64,000 nucleotides of DNA from Bacillus sp. Bos-x628. GTDB lineage: Bacteria; Bacillota; Bacilli; Bacillales; Bacillaceae. Made by a program: the position numbers and the translations under genes. The stretch is taken from the NCBI RefSeq assembly GCF_040500475.1, contig NZ_CP159358.1, positions 62,001 to 126,000 on the forward strand. The letters are read 5' to 3'. Positions within the stretch are counted from its first letter, which is position 1. The number at the start of each line of letters is the position of its first letter. Positions 10,405 to 20,208 of this stretch are shown piece after piece. Below the pieces are notes generated by a model. It saw nothing but the letters and a program-made list of their open reading frames with translations. It was not told the origin of the DNA and searched no databases.

Positions 10405-10780
10405 ATTTGCCTCGAAGATTGACGCCGATCATTCCGCCCAGCATGCAAATACCTAAAAAGGCGGCATGATATATCAATTGTTCTGGTGAAAAGGTTTCTC
10501 CAAATCCTAAATACTGAAATAAGAAGACAGTCAGAGAAAAAATAAAAGAAGTCATGGCGCCAATGAGCCAGCCTCGCTCCTTCGCTTTTCCCCCCGAAAT
10601 GATTCCTCCTAGAAAAAGCGCTGCAAAGGACAATATCATAATCATCCATGTAAACGACGATTCCTGCATACTTGTAAAGGTGAGCAAGAGTGACACAAGT
10701 AAACTTGTGACAATCATTATTACAAAAATGGCAACTAAGCCTGATAAAATTCCTTTTCCTATCTGTTTTGTTTCCTGCAT
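10403..10780 (-). CDS. yrzE: YrzE family membrane protein (TIGR04086-type)
   Basis: Encodes 125 residues from ATG at 10780, chosen because GGAGAGGAG lies eight bases upstream on the minus strand; the longer frame to 10876 has no such site. Four hydrophobic segments are visible (GILSGLVAIFVIMIVTSLLV; WMIMILSFAALFLGGIISGG; WLIGAMTSFIFSLTVFLFQY; FLGICMLGGMIGVNL), a compact four-helix membrane protein. The function is unknown. Convergent with yajC, as for yrzE in B. subtilis. Confidence 0.85.
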   Translation of the reverse strand: MQETKQIGKGILSGLVAIFVIMIVTSLLVSLLLTFTSMQESSFTWMIMILSFAALFLGGIISGGKAKERGWLIGAMTSFIFSLTVFLFQYLGFGETFSPEQLIYHAAFLGICMLGGMIGVNLRGK

Positions 10781-10946
10781 TTGATTCGTCTCCTCTCCAA
10801 TTAACAGAAGCCTGTCTTTTACTAAAATGTATTCATCTCGGAGGAAAAATAGACATGTTTCTCTGCATAAAAACACAGGCTTTCTTTTCTACATAAATAA
10901 AGTGTTTTGACACAAGCTATAGTGGAAGAAGGAGGATGCGACCAAC

Positions 10947-11609
10947 ATGCAGGACATCTTACTCATCTCAATTCGGACGATCATTCTATATTTTCTCATA
11001 TGGTTTATCTTTCGTTTAATGGGAAAAAGGGAAATTGGAGAGCTTAGTATTTTAGATCTTGTCATTTTTATGATGATCGCTGAAATTGCGGTGCTGGCTA
11101 TAGAAGAAGTAGAGGATCACTTGTTACATACAATTTGGCCGATTCTGCTTTTAACGATCCTTCAAATGACACTTGCCTATCTCTCATTAAAGTTTCAAAG
11201 CGTACGGCGTTTTCTTGATGGCAAGCCCTCGTTGATCATAATTAATGGAAAGATCGATGAGGGCGCAATGAGAAAACAGCGATACAACTTTGATGATCTG
11301 ATGTTACAGCTTAGAGAAAATAACATAGATAGTATTCAGGATGTATCCTATGCGATATTAGAACCCTCAGGAAAGCTATCTGTCGTAGAAAAAGAAAACA
11401 AACGCAAACATGCAGCACTTGAGCTACCTCTCATTGCAGACGGTGTGGTTCAACATGACCATCTCAAACAAATTAATAAAAATGAACAGTGGCTGAGAGA
11501 TGAACTTGCTAAAAGAGGGTATCACCAACTTGATGAGGTATCATTTTGCAGCTTTAATCAAAAGACATTTTATATTGACTTGAAAGATGAAGTGAGAAAG
11601 AAGAGCTGA
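10947..11609 (+). CDS. yrbG: DUF421/YetF-type membrane protein YrbG
   Basis: Encodes 220 residues. Three transmembrane helices occupy about residues 5-85, including the family motif [20 protein letters not shown], followed by a cytoplasmic domain with [12 protein letters not shown] and [18 protein letters not shown]. This is the YetF/DUF421 architecture found in several Bacillus paralogues, some linked to spores. The RBS GGAGGATG precedes ATG 10947. The stop is three bases from the convergent spoVB stop and no terminator hairpin separates them. The biochemical role is unknown. Confidence 0.88.
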   Translation: MQDILLISIRTIILYFLIWFIFRLMGKREIGELSILDLVIFMMIAEIAVLAIEEVEDHLLHTIWPILLLTILQMTLAYLSLKFQSVRRFLDGKPSLIIINGKIDEGAMRKQRYNFDDLMLQLRENNIDSIQDVSYAILEPSGKLSVVEKENKRKHAALELPLIADGVVQHDHLKQINKNEQWLRDELAKRGYHQLDEVSFCSFNQKTFYIDLKDEVRKKS

Positions 11610-11611
11610 AG

Positions 11612-13162
11612 TTAGAACAGCCTCCCTATGAACGGGACGCGGCGCAGCTCTTCTCGCGTAATGAGACCAAGACAGATTAATAGAATGACATACAGCATGC
11701 ATGTCATGGCAATGAGCACGACAAGCTCCAAAGGGGCTGAAAAAACTCCATTTACCTGATGCTTCAGCCACATACTGACTCCCCCTGTACCTAAAATCAC
11801 AAAGACGCAAGTGCCATATTCTCTAAGAGGTAAATGAATGGGCAAAATCTTTCCGACAGTTGCCGCATGGAGTAATGTGACGAGCACGATGCCAATTAGT
11901 ATCGCAAGTGCAGCCCCCATAATGCCGAAGCTTGGCTGAGAAGCAAGGATAAAGATCATGCCTGTTTTAACAACTGCCCCAATCAAACTGTTTGTCATCG
12001 CTGCACCGGCTAAATTTAATGCTTGGAGAACCGCTTGCAAAGGTCCTTGAAAATAATAAAGAAGAAAAAAAGGGGCCATGAACTTCACATAGATCGCTGC
12101 ATGCGAAGAACCATACATCATTATGGTTAAGTCCTCTGCATAAACAAAGAGAATAATGCATGACATCCCTCCGCTTAGTAAACAAAGGCGCATCGCCTGC
12201 TTCAGCCGGTATTCCACCGTTTTGCGTTTGTTTTGCTCCATTCCTTCACTGATTGCTGGGACGAGGGCTGTGGATAGAGAATACGTAATAAAACTTGGGA
12301 GTGTTAGAAGGGTGAGCGCAAGTCCAGTCAATTCTCCGTACTGTCTAGTGGCTTCAACGGCTGCATATCCGGCAATGGCAAGGCTTTGTGCGACAACTAT
12401 GGGCTCTAAAAACCAAGAAATATTGCCAATAAAGCGGCTCCCTGTTGTAGGCAAGGCAATGTTCATTAGTTGCTTAAACGTGTCCTTCCCGTCATGAATA
12501 GCCTGAAAGAATTGCTTTCGAATACGGATCGTTTTTTTATAACGAAAGGCGATCATGAGGTAAGCAAGTGAAATCATCTCTCCAATGACAGAGGAAATCA
12601 TCGCACCAGCTGCCGCATATTCAATGCCATAAGGAAGGAAAGCCGTTGTACATATAGCCACAAGAGAAATTCTTGCCACCTGTTCCAGCACCTGAGATAT
12701 TGCAAGTGGGCTCATCTGCTGTTTGCCTTGGAAGTAGCCTCGCAATACACTGGATATGGCAATAATCGGCACAACCGGTGTAATAGCAAGCAGTGGATAC
12801 ACAGTTCTAGGATCTGTCAGCATCTTTTCTGCCATAATAGGGGCAAACCACAAAAAGAGCGGTGTGAAAATCAGGCTGAGTGTTCCTGTGATCGCAAGTG
12901 ATATGACCAGAATGCGTTTGGTTTTTTGTTTGTCACCCCGCGCTTCTGCCTCTGCGACAAGCTTACTGATTGCGACAGGCAATCCAAATTGTGTCAAAGT
13001 AACGGCAAGAAAAAAGGTTGGCGCTGCCATCATATAAAGCCCGACACCTTCTTCGCCAATGAACCTTGCAATCACAATTCGATTCACAAAACCCAATACT
13101 CTAGTGATAAAACCGGCTAAAATTAAAATAATCGTTCCTCTTAAAAACGTTTGCTTCGTCAA
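11612..13162 (-). CDS. spoVB: Stage V sporulation protein B (MurJ/MATE-like flippase family)
   Basis: Encodes 516 residues, close to B. subtilis SpoVB. TTG at 13162 is chosen (LTKQTFLRGTIILILAGF) since AGGTGAT lies seven bases upstream; the extension to 13315 runs across comN. About 14 hydrophobic helices are visible, with the N-terminal family block GFVNRIVIARFIGEEGVGLY. SpoVB belongs to the polysaccharide exporter / MOP superfamily and is needed for cortex peptidoglycan, probably moving a lipid-linked precursor. It is divergent from comN and convergent with yrbG. Confidence 0.95.
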   Translation of the reverse strand: MTKQTFLRGTIILILAGFITRVLGFVNRIVIARFIGEEGVGLYMMAAPTFFLAVTLTQFGLPVAISKLVAEAEARGDKQKTKRILVISLAITGTLSLIFTPLFLWFAPIMAEKMLTDPRTVYPLLAITPVVPIIAISSVLRGYFQGKQQMSPLAISQVLEQVARISLVAICTTAFLPYGIEYAAAGAMISSVIGEMISLAYLMIAFRYKKTIRIRKQFFQAIHDGKDTFKQLMNIALPTTGSRFIGNISWFLEPIVVAQSLAIAGYAAVEATRQYGELTGLALTLLTLPSFITYSLSTALVPAISEGMEQNKRKTVEYRLKQAMRLCLLSGGMSCIILFVYAEDLTIMMYGSSHAAIYVKFMAPFFLLYYFQGPLQAVLQALNLAGAAMTNSLIGAVVKTGMIFILASQPSFGIMGAALAILIGIVLVTLLHAATVGKILPIHLPLREYGTCVFVILGTGGVSMWLKHQVNGVFSAPLELVVLIAMTCMLYVILLICLGLITREELRRVPFIGRLF

Positions 13163-13279
13163 ATCACAGATCACCTGCCTTCTCAAACGACATAGAATCA
13201 TATACAATAAGATATGCGTGTATATCGTCCAAGCATGACAAGTCTCTCGATAAAAAAACTGAAAAGGGGGAGCCTTACA

Positions 13280-13576
13280 TTGGAACAACATCCGGCTGCT
13301 ATATACAAAGATCATTTAAAGCCTTTTCTGGTCAGTAAGCTTGAAGAATTCATCATTTTGGGTTATAAAGATGTAGATTTAGAGGAATTATGGTCATACT
13401 TAGAGAATAAGAAGTGGAAGAAAAAACGAGAGTATTCGATTCATGAATTGGCCACAGATATTTTATCTGTGAAGATTGGCGAATTTATGAACTATGCAAC
13501 CGTTCAGTCGTTTAAAACGTCTGCTATTTTAGGCAGTGAAGACGGCAAGAATATGCTAGATGAACTGTTGAAATAA
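13280..13576 (+). CDS. comN: ComN post-transcriptional regulator (YrzD)
   Basis: Encodes 98 residues from TTG at 13280; AGGGGGAG (13265-13272) sits seven bases upstream, whereas the frame's earlier ATG at 13214 overlaps the divergent spoVB leader. The sequence is a helical, charged cytoplasmic protein with FLVSKLEEFIILGYKDVDLE and ELWSYLENKKWKKK. In B. subtilis the gene between spoVB and secDF encodes ComN, which affects comE competence mRNA and localises to the septum and poles with DivIVA and MinJ. The assignment rests on synteny, length and recalled sequence similarity. Confidence 0.8.
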   Translation: MEQHPAAIYKDHLKPFLVSKLEEFIILGYKDVDLEELWSYLENKKWKKKREYSIHELATDILSVKIGEFMNYATVQSFKTSAILGSEDGKNMLDELLK

Positions 13577-13611
13577 GCCATGGATTCAGGTGTTTAAGGA
13601 GGAAATACATA

Positions 13612-15840
13612 ATGAAAAAAGGGCGCATTCTTGCGTTTTTCTTAGTGGTTCTGTTAATTGGAACGATTGTGGGCTATCTGACAAAGCCTGTTGCGAATAA
13701 TATTACACTAGGGCTGGATTTACAAGGCGGATTTGAAGTCCTATATGATGTGCACCCAGTGAAAAAAGGTGACAAGATCACAAATGGTGTTCTTGTCAGT
13801 ACCGTTGAGGCTTTAAACCGCAGAGCCAATGTGCTTGGTGTAAGTGAGCCGAATATATCAATTGAAGGCAACAACCGAATCCGTGTTCAGCTCGCAGGAG
13901 TAAAAGATCAAAACAGGGCAAGGGAGATTCTTTCAACTGAAGCGCAGCTTTCCTTCAGAGATACGAATGATAAAGAACTCCTTAATGGATCGGATCTTGT
14001 AGAAAACGGTGCAAAACAGACATTCAATCAAACGAATGAACCGATAGTCACTGTAAAACTAAAAGATGCGAAAAAATTTGGTGACGTGACGAAAAAAGTG
14101 GCGGCCATGGCGCCGAATAATCAGCTTGTCATTTGGCTTGATTACCATAAAGGCGATTCCTTCAAAAAAGAAGTCACAAAAGCACATCATAAGTATGTGT
14201 CTGCTCCTAATGTCAATCAAGAAATTAACAGCAGTGACGTACAAATTGAAGGAAACTTTACTGTCCAAGAAGCAAAGGACCTTGCGAGCATTTTAAATGC
14301 TGGGGCATTGCCAGTGAAATTAACTGAAAAATATTCAACATCTGTGAGTGCACAATTTGGTGAACAGGCGCTGAAAGAAACGGTGTTTGCAGGAATTGTA
14401 GGAATTGCAATTATCTTCTTATTTATGTTGCTCTACTATCGACTGCCTGGTCTTATTGCTGTTATTACGCTGTCTGCATACATTTATATTACCTTGCAAG
14501 TGTTTGACTGGATGGGTGCGGTGATGACACTCCCTGGAATTGCAGCACTGATTCTTGGGGTGGGGATGGCTGTTGATGCGAACATTATCACATATGAGCG
14601 GATAAAAGAGGAGCTCAAGCTCGGAAAATCTGTCCGTTCTGCTTTCAGGGCAGGGAACCGCAGATCATTTGCGACCATCTTTGATGCCAACTTGACGAGT
14701 ATTATTGCAGGGGGCGTACTCTTTTTCTTTGGTACAAGCTCTGTCAAAGGATTTGCAACGATGCTGATCCTATCAATCTTAACAAGCTTTATCACAGCTG
14801 TATTCCTATCAAGGTTCATGCTCGGATTGCTTGTTGATAGTCGTGCTCTTGATCGTAAAAAAGGCTGGTTTGGTGTTCGTAAAAAGGACATGATCGACAT
14901 CCACGAAACAACTGAAAATACCGAACCGAAAACGCCATTTGATAAATGGGATTTTGTCAGCAAACGAAAAGGCTTTATGATTTTTTCAGCGACTGTCACC
15001 ATCGCTGGTATCATTGTTCTTTCTATTTTCAGGCTCAATGCTGGTATTGACTTTGCCAGTGGGACAAGAATTGATATTCAAAGCGATCATAAGCTATCCA
15101 CCACACAAATTGAGCAAGACTTTAAAAAGCTAGATCTTGATACAGATAGCGTTGTGTTATCTGGTCAAAAAGAGAATCAGGCAGCAGCCCGATTTGTCGG
15201 TGTGCCTAATAAAGAAAAGATTGCAGAAGTGAAAGATTACTTCAAAGATAAATACGGCACAGAACCGAATGTAAGTACTGTTTCTCCGACTGTCGGAAAA
15301 GAACTTGCTCGTAATGCTTTATATGCTGTCATTATTGCTTCAATCGGGATCATTTTGTATGTATCCTTCCGTTTTGAATATAAAATGGCGATTGCATCCA
15401 TCATTTCTCTGCTATACGATGCATTCTTTATTGTCGCCTTCTTTAGTATTACGCGGTTAGAGGTAGATGTTACCTTCATTGCGGCCATACTTACGGTCAT
15501 AGGATACTCCATCAATGACACGATCGTAACCTTCGACAGGGTCCGTGAACAAATGAAGAAACGCAAACCGAAAACCATTGAAGATTTATCATATATTGTG
15601 AACTTAAGTTTACAGCAAACCTTTACGCGATCTGTCAATACAGTGCTCACTGTACTAGTTGTTGTGATCGCATTGCTTATCTTCGGATCAGCATCTATTG
15701 CGAACTTCTCCATTGCCTTACTTGTCGGATTATTAACAGGGGTGTATTCATCTCTTTATATTGCAGCGCAAATTTGGCTTATATGGAAAGGTCGTGAGCT
15801 GAAGAAACCAGCTAAGATAGAAACAGAACAAGATATTTGA
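13612..15840 (+). CDS. secDF: Fused protein translocase subunits SecDF
   Basis: Encodes 742 residues: SecD and SecF joined in one chain, as in B. subtilis. The SecD half starts with one helix, then LGLDLQGGFEVLYDV (D1 motif), a large extracellular region and five further helices with GMAVDANIITYERIKEEL. The SecF half begins about residue 440 (FDFVSKRKGF-like) with GIDFASGTRIDIQ and ends with IGYSINDTIVTFDRVREQ. SecDF uses the proton motive force to pull exported proteins from SecYEG. RBS AAGGAGG is before ATG 13612. The downstream gap carries a copy of the repeat element. Confidence 0.97.
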   Translation: MKKGRILAFFLVVLLIGTIVGYLTKPVANNITLGLDLQGGFEVLYDVHPVKKGDKITNGVLVSTVEALNRRANVLGVSEPNISIEGNNRIRVQLAGVKDQNRAREILSTEAQLSFRDTNDKELLNGSDLVENGAKQTFNQTNEPIVTVKLKDAKKFGDVTKKVAAMAPNNQLVIWLDYHKGDSFKKEVTKAHHKYVSAPNVNQEINSSDVQIEGNFTVQEAKDLASILNAGALPVKLTEKYSTSVSAQFGEQALKETVFAGIVGIAIIFLFMLLYYRLPGLIAVITLSAYIYITLQVFDWMGAVMTLPGIAALILGVGMAVDANIITYERIKEELKLGKSVRSAFRAGNRRSFATIFDANLTSIIAGGVLFFFGTSSVKGFATMLILSILTSFITAVFLSRFMLGLLVDSRALDRKKGWFGVRKKDMIDIHETTENTEPKTPFDKWDFVSKRKGFMIFSATVTIAGIIVLSIFRLNAGIDFASGTRIDIQSDHKLSTTQIEQDFKKLDLDTDSVVLSGQKENQAAARFVGVPNKEKIAEVKDYFKDKYGTEPNVSTVSPTVGKELARNALYAVIIASIGIILYVSFRFEYKMAIASIISLLYDAFFIVAFFSITRLEVDVTFIAAILTVIGYSINDTIVTFDRVREQMKKRKPKTIEDLSYIVNLSLQQTFTRSVNTVLTVLVVVIALLIFGSASIANFSIALLVGLLTGVYSSLYIAAQIWLIWKGRELKKPAKIETEQDI

Positions 15841-15867
15841 TCTTCAAAGGCTGCCTTATGGCAGTCT

Positions 15868-16037
15868 CAGCGTGACACAAACCCTTGCATTCGCTGTCAG
15901 ATCCTTAAGCGCTGGTCCTCACGAATATTTCATTCGCTCCGCACAAGTAGATCGGGTCTTCCTAGACTACAAGGGTTTTCAAATACACGCTGAAAAGATG
16001 ACAAAGGGCTAAAATGCTTTTTATTTTAGCCCTTTTT
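15868..16037 (-). repeat. Intergenic repeat element, copy 1 (reverse orientation)
   Basis: Read on the minus strand this copy has the same order as the copies at 36852 and 58418: a symmetric hairpin with AAAGGGCTAAAAT and ATTTTAGCCCTTT arms (plus-strand 16003-16036), TTTTCAGCGTG, GAAAACCCTTG, TGTGCGGAGCGAATGAAA, ATTCGTGAGGACCAGCGC, GATCTGACAGCGAATG and CAAGGGTTTGTGTCACGCTG. CAGCGTG...AAACCCTTG (15868-15887) and its complement (15970-15992) close the second domain as an inverted repeat of about 20 bp. In secDF's direction the hairpin plus T-run forms the operon terminator. No ORF is present. Confidence 0.85.
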
Positions 16038-16065
16038 CTTTTTTGGAAAATAATTTCATGTTTCG

Positions 16066-16094
16066 TTGATCTTGTAATGGTCTTTTGCTATAAT
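16066..16094 (+). promoter_or_regulatory. Sigma-A promoter of yrvC
   Basis: TTGATC (16066-16071), a 17-base spacer and a perfect TATAAT (16089-16094), 73 bases before the yrvC ATG. Confidence 0.8.
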
Positions 16095-16166
16095 GGCATA
16101 CGTTTAGATCTATAGAAAGCAAGTGTTCATATGAGACATGTTGCTTTATTCATTGGAGGGGCTGTT

Positions 16167-16655
16167 ATGAAGGTTCGGGAAACTGAACTGCCAGGTATCG
16201 GTCACAAAACCGAAATGATCACAAGAAATAATGAAAAACTTGCCATCATTACACATGATGACGGTAGAAGAGAAATGTATCATTTCCAAGAGGACGATCA
16301 CGAAGAATGCATCTCTGGCATTTTGTTGAACGATGAGGAAGCAAGACAAATCTCAGCTATTTTAGGCGGCATGATGTATAAACCGAAGGCACTTGAAACG
16401 GTTGAGGTGGCAATTGATGAGCTCATGATTGAATGGTTCAAGATTGAAAAGAACGCACCAGCTGTTCAGCAGACGATTGGAGACCTCAATGTTCACCAAA
16501 ATGATCAAGTAACAGTCATCGCCATTGTGAAAAAATCACATGAGAAGATGTTAAACCCAGGACCAGAAACGGTCATTGAAGAAGGGGATACCCTTGTCAT
16601 TTCTGGAGAAAGAAAAGAATTAAAGAATCTCATTAAAGAAAAACTCAGCAGCTAA
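16167..16655 (+). CDS. yrvC: Cation-transport regulatory subunit YrvC (KhtT-like, TrkA-C domain)
   Basis: Encodes 162 residues from ATG at 16167 (TGGAGGGG upstream). The N-terminal part is a small alpha/beta domain with NNEKLAIITHDDGRREMYHF. Residues about 75-160 form an RCK-C (TrkA-C) domain, with VEVAIDELMIEWFKIEKNAP and the ending VIEEGDTLVISGERKEL. KhtT-type subunits gate a K+(Na+)/H+ antiporter, but no antiporter gene is adjacent, so its partner must be encoded elsewhere. It has its own promoter and probably continues into yrvD. Confidence 0.85.
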   Translation: MKVRETELPGIGHKTEMITRNNEKLAIITHDDGRREMYHFQEDDHEECISGILLNDEEARQISAILGGMMYKPKALETVEVAIDELMIEWFKIEKNAPAVQQTIGDLNVHQNDQVTVIAIVKKSHEKMLNPGPETVIEEGDTLVISGERKELKNLIKEKLSS

Positions 16656-16756
16656 TCGTTCCCTTGCTGACAGAATCTCTTCCGCTGTTGTCTTTCCGTG
16701 TTTAAAAAGGATAGAGAATAGGGAAGAATAAAAGAAAAAGCTTGGGGGAAATGTAG

Positions 16757-17116
16757 ATGAATAAACAACAATGGACCATTATACTAGCATTTATTTTTGT
16801 ATTAATTGTCTCAGTATTTGCTGTGATTAATGTCCGACCTGTGCAAGTAGACTACTTATTTGGAACGGCTGAATGGCCGCTGATCCTCGTCATTATTGTC
16901 TCCGTTCTTATGGGCGGCTTAATTGTGGCTTTTGGAGGAATTTTTCAGATTTTTAAGCTCAAGCGTGAACTAAAAGCGTTAAAAGCTGAGCATGTAGCCG
17001 CTTCATCAGCCGCTGCTACTTCTGTAAAAAAGTTGGACAAAGATACTCAAAAGAAATCAAATGTCACATCTCCTTTAAAAGAACAGACGGCTTCTTTTGA
17101 CCAAAAGGAAAAGTAA
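16757..17116 (+). CDS. yrvD: LapA-domain membrane protein YrvD
   Basis: Encodes 119 residues. Two transmembrane helices (WTIILAFIFVLIVSVFAVIN and WPLILVIIVSVLMGGLIVAF) flank the motif VRPVQVDYLFGTAEWPL, the DUF1049/LapA signature. The remaining C-terminal half is a coiled-coil-like and then Lys/Ser/Thr-rich cytoplasmic tail. TTGGGGGAAATG precedes the ATG at 16757. The function in Bacillus is unknown. The neighbours (yrvC before, recJ after) match B. subtilis order. Confidence 0.88.
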   Translation: MNKQQWTIILAFIFVLIVSVFAVINVRPVQVDYLFGTAEWPLILVIIVSVLMGGLIVAFGGIFQIFKLKRELKALKAEHVAASSAAATSVKKLDKDTQKKSNVTSPLKEQTASFDQKEK

Positions 17117-17144
17117 CCGTCCAGCACAATTCATAAAATAAAAA

Positions 17145-17174
17145 TTGAAACCCCTCAGTCCACTCTAGTATAAT
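17145..17174 (+). promoter_or_regulatory. Sigma-A promoter of recJ-apt
   Basis: TTGAAA (17145-17150) and TATAAT (17169-17174) with an 18-base spacer, ending 22 bases before the recJ ATG. The -10 lies in the loop of an inverted repeat that also covers the recJ ribosome binding site (see findings). Confidence 0.8.
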
Positions 17175-17196
17175 AGTGTGGTTGAGGGGTGAATTT

Positions 17197-19530
17197 ATGT
17201 TATTATCCAAAATGCGCTGGGAATATGAACATCCAAGCGAAGAAAAAGTGAAATCACTCTCTGAAAATCTGAATATTTCAGCGCTGACTGCAACGCTTCT
17301 TGTAAAAAGAGGACTCGAAGAAGTAGATGAAGCGAGGTCTTTTTTATTTGATCAAAAAGCGGATTTTCATGATCCATTTTTATTAAAAGGCATGAAAGAA
17401 GCAGTAGAGCGCATCAATAAAGCGATCGAAGAGCAGGAATCGATCGTGATCTTCGGAGACTATGATGCAGATGGTGTGACCAGTACGTCTGTGCTATTAC
17501 ATACATTAAAAGAGCTATCCGCGAAAGTGGATTTTTATATTCCAGATCGATTTAAGGAAGGCTATGGGCCTAATGAACAGGCCTTTCGCTATATCAAGGA
17601 GCAGGGGGCATCGCTTGTGATCACGGTCGATACAGGCATTGCCGCTGTAAAGGAAGCACGTATTGCAAAGGAAATTGGACTAGACTTAATCATCACAGAT
17701 CATCATGAACCAGGCGAAGAACTGCCTGAGGCGCTTGCCATCGTCCACCCAAAACAGCCTGGCTGCGTGTATCCGTTTAAAGAGCTGGCAGGTGTTGGTG
17801 TGGCCTTTAAGATGGCTCATGCCCTTCTTGGCGAAGTGCCGGCTCAGCTATTAGATCTTGCAGCCATTGGGACGATTGCTGACCTTGTACCGCTACATGA
17901 TGAAAATAGATGGCTGGCTAAAAAGGGGATCGTGCAGTTGCGTAAGTCCAACAGACCGGGGCTTAAAGCTTTAATGAAAGAAGCAGGAGTCTCTCTTGAA
18001 GAAGCAGACGAAGATACCATTGGCTTTCAAATAGCACCAAGAATTAATGCGGTTGGACGCATTGAACAAGCAGACCAAGCTGTCCATCTGCTGATGACAG
18101 AGGATATGGACGAAGCAGAAGAGCTGGCTCGTTTTGTACAAGAGCTCAACAAAGAACGTCAAAAAATCGTGAGTACAATCACAGAAGAAGCCATTCAGAT
18201 GGTAGAAGCTGATGAGGGCGACCAATCTGCGATCGTTGTGGCCAAGGCTGGCTGGAATCCAGGTGTTGTTGGGATTGTTGCCTCTAAATTGACCGATAAA
18301 TTTTCTCGCCCAGCGATTGTACTTGGGATTGATGAAGAGACGCAAATGGCGAAAGGATCTGCACGGAGTATTCCGGGATTTGATCTGTTTTTCCACTTGA
18401 GCAAATGTCGTGACATCCTGCCGCATTTCGGCGGTCATCCAATGGCAGCAGGCATGACTCTTCAAGCGGATGATGTCCCTTTACTTAGAGAAAGACTGAA
18501 CCAATATGCAAATGAGACGTTGACAGAGGAAGATTTTATTCCGATTCAGCGGGTCGATGCTATTTGTAAAGTGGACGAAATTACAGTTCAAACCATTGAA
18601 GAAGTCAGCATGCTGTCACCATTTGGCATGCACAATCCAAAGCCGTTTATTATGATTAAAGATGCCAAGCTGGAAGAGATAAGAACAATCGGTGCGAATC
18701 ATCATCATATTAAAATGGCGCTTAAAGACGAAGACACACTTCTTGATTGTGTCGGCTTTCATCAAGGTGAATTAAAGGATGAGATTGTACCAGGAACTCA
18801 CATTTCTGTGATCGGTGAAATCTCGATTAATGAATGGAACAATCGAAAAAAACCGCAGCTCATGTTAAAAGATGCCCGAGTAGATGAATGGCAGTTATTT
18901 GATTTGCGTGGCAAAAAAGATTGGGAAAAGAAAGTGTCAGCGCTCGATCCAGAGAAGCGTCTTGTACTTTGTTTTACTGAAGAAACAAAGCATGACGCTG
19001 ATCTACTAAATGTCCCCTTAAGCCTTGTTAATGGAGAAAATGTCTCAACGTTTGATTTGAATGACAAGTATGTGGTGCTGACAGATTTTCCGGCGGATAC
19101 ACACATACTCAAGCAGCTATTAGAAGATCAAAAACCAGCACGAATCTATACGATATTTCAAAGGAAAGAAGATCACTTTATGTCGTCTTTCCCATCTCGT
19201 GATCAATTCAAATGGTTTTATGGTTTCTTATTGAAACGGGGAAGTTTCCATCTCAAAGAACAAGGAATGGAGCTAGCCAAACATAGAGGGTGGACAAAAG
19301 ATACAATCATTTTTATGACAAAGGTGTTTTTTGAGCTCGGTTTTGTTAAAATAGAGAATGGTGTGCTGTCAATAGTCCTTGATGCACCTAAAAAAGATTT
19401 AACGGCATCAGCGTCCTATACAGCAAAACAACGATTGATGGAACTTGATCAAACATTAACATATTCCTCAGCCAAAGAGCTGAAGGAATGGCTAAATAGC
19501 ATGATGAGCGAAGTCTCACCTGTGCTTTGA
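17197..19530 (+). CDS. recJ: Single-stranded-DNA-specific exonuclease RecJ
   Basis: Encodes 777 residues from ATG at 17197 (GAGGGGTG seven bases upstream). The DHH phosphoesterase motifs are visible: [15 protein letters not shown] (about residue 84), [20 protein letters not shown] (DHH motif), [12 protein letters not shown], then the DHHA1 domain with [12 protein letters not shown] Bacillus-type C-terminal extension follows the OB-fold region. RecJ degrades ssDNA 5' to 3' in recombination and base-excision repair. apt starts 23 bases downstream. Confidence 0.97.
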   Translation: MLLSKMRWEYEHPSEEKVKSLSENLNISALTATLLVKRGLEEVDEARSFLFDQKADFHDPFLLKGMKEAVERINKAIEEQESIVIFGDYDADGVTSTSVLLHTLKELSAKVDFYIPDRFKEGYGPNEQAFRYIKEQGASLVITVDTGIAAVKEARIAKEIGLDLIITDHHEPGEELPEALAIVHPKQPGCVYPFKELAGVGVAFKMAHALLGEVPAQLLDLAAIGTIADLVPLHDENRWLAKKGIVQLRKSNRPGLKALMKEAGVSLEEADEDTIGFQIAPRINAVGRIEQADQAVHLLMTEDMDEAEELARFVQELNKERQKIVSTITEEAIQMVEADEGDQSAIVVAKAGWNPGVVGIVASKLTDKFSRPAIVLGIDEETQMAKGSARSIPGFDLFFHLSKCRDILPHFGGHPMAAGMTLQADDVPLLRERLNQYANETLTEEDFIPIQRVDAICKVDEITVQTIEEVSMLSPFGMHNPKPFIMIKDAKLEEIRTIGANHHHIKMALKDEDTLLDCVGFHQGELKDEIVPGTHISVIGEISINEWNNRKKPQLMLKDARVDEWQLFDLRGKKDWEKKVSALDPEKRLVLCFTEETKHDADLLNVPLSLVNGENVSTFDLNDKYVVLTDFPADTHILKQLLEDQKPARIYTIFQRKEDHFMSSFPSRDQFKWFYGFLLKRGSFHLKEQGMELAKHRGWTKDTIIFMTKVFFELGFVKIENGVLSIVLDAPKKDLTASASYTAKQRLMELDQTLTYSSAKELKEWLNSMMSEVSPVL

Positions 19531-19553
19531 CGTACGAGGAGGATAAGGAAAAG

Positions 19554-20066
19554 ATGGATTTAAAACAATATGTGACGGTTGTACCTGACTACCCAAAGGA
19601 AGGCGTACAATTTAAAGATATTACAACATTAATGGATAAAGGCGAAGTGTATCGTTACGCAACGGATCAAATCGTTGAATATGCGAAGGAAAGAGACATT
19701 GATCTCATTGTCGGACCTGAAGCCCGAGGATTCATTATCGGCTGCCCTGTGGCATATGCACTTGGTGTAGGTTTTGCTCCAGTTCGTAAAGAAGGGAAGC
19801 TTCCTCGTGAAGTCATTAAAGTAGAGTACGGCTTAGAATACGGTAAAGATGTGTTAACGATTCATAAAGATGCGATTCGTCCTGGTCAACGTGTATTAAT
19901 TACAGATGATTTACTTGCAACAGGCGGAACAATTGAAGCATCCATTAAGCTTGTAGAAGAATTAGGCGGCGTTGTTGCTGGGCTCGCATTCTTAATTGAG
20001 TTGACGTATCTTGACGGTAGAAAGAAGCTAGACGGCTACGACATCTTGACGTTAATGCAATACTAA
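19554..20066 (+). CDS. apt: Adenine phosphoribosyltransferase
   Basis: Encodes 170 residues, the same as B. subtilis Apt. ATG at 19554 ([20 protein letters not shown]) follows AGGAGG and AAGGAA; the earlier in-frame start at 19527 overlaps recJ. The PRPP loop [14 protein letters not shown] and the adenine-pocket region [14 protein letters not shown] are intact. It salvages adenine to AMP using PRPP. Co-transcribed with recJ and ended by the hairpin at 20080. Confidence 0.97.
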   Translation: MDLKQYVTVVPDYPKEGVQFKDITTLMDKGEVYRYATDQIVEYAKERDIDLIVGPEARGFIIGCPVAYALGVGFAPVRKEGKLPREVIKVEYGLEYGKDVLTIHKDAIRPGQRVLITDDLLATGGTIEASIKLVEELGGVVAGLAFLIELTYLDGRKKLDGYDILTLMQY

Positions 20067-20079
20067 TGAGGTTTTACGC

Positions 20080-20111
20080 AAAAAGCACTCAGTAAGAAGG
20101 GTGCTTTTTTC
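20080..20111 (+). terminator. Terminator after apt
   Basis: AAAAAGCAC (20080-20088) pairs with GTGCTTTTTT (20101-20110); the loop is 12 bases. Confidence 0.85.
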
Positions 20112-20142
20112 CTATCAACATTTTTTTAGTGGTCTTCTTCTC

Positions 20143-20171
20143 TTTACATCTATCGATTTTTTCTTGATAAT
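20143..20171 (+). promoter_or_regulatory. Sigma-A promoter of relA
   Basis: TTTACA (20143-20148) and GATAAT (20166-20171) with a 17-base spacer, 38 bases before the relA ATG. A second weaker -10 (TACAAT, 20177) overlaps it. Confidence 0.65.
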
Positions 20172-20208
20172 AAACTACAATACAGTTTTCATTTAAAAAG
20201 GTGATTCC

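Noticed and set aside
13163..13315. 51-codon N-terminal extension of spoVB
   Set aside because: It overlaps the comN coding region, lacks similarity to the SpoVB start, and TTG 13162 has a good ribosome binding site and the expected first residues.
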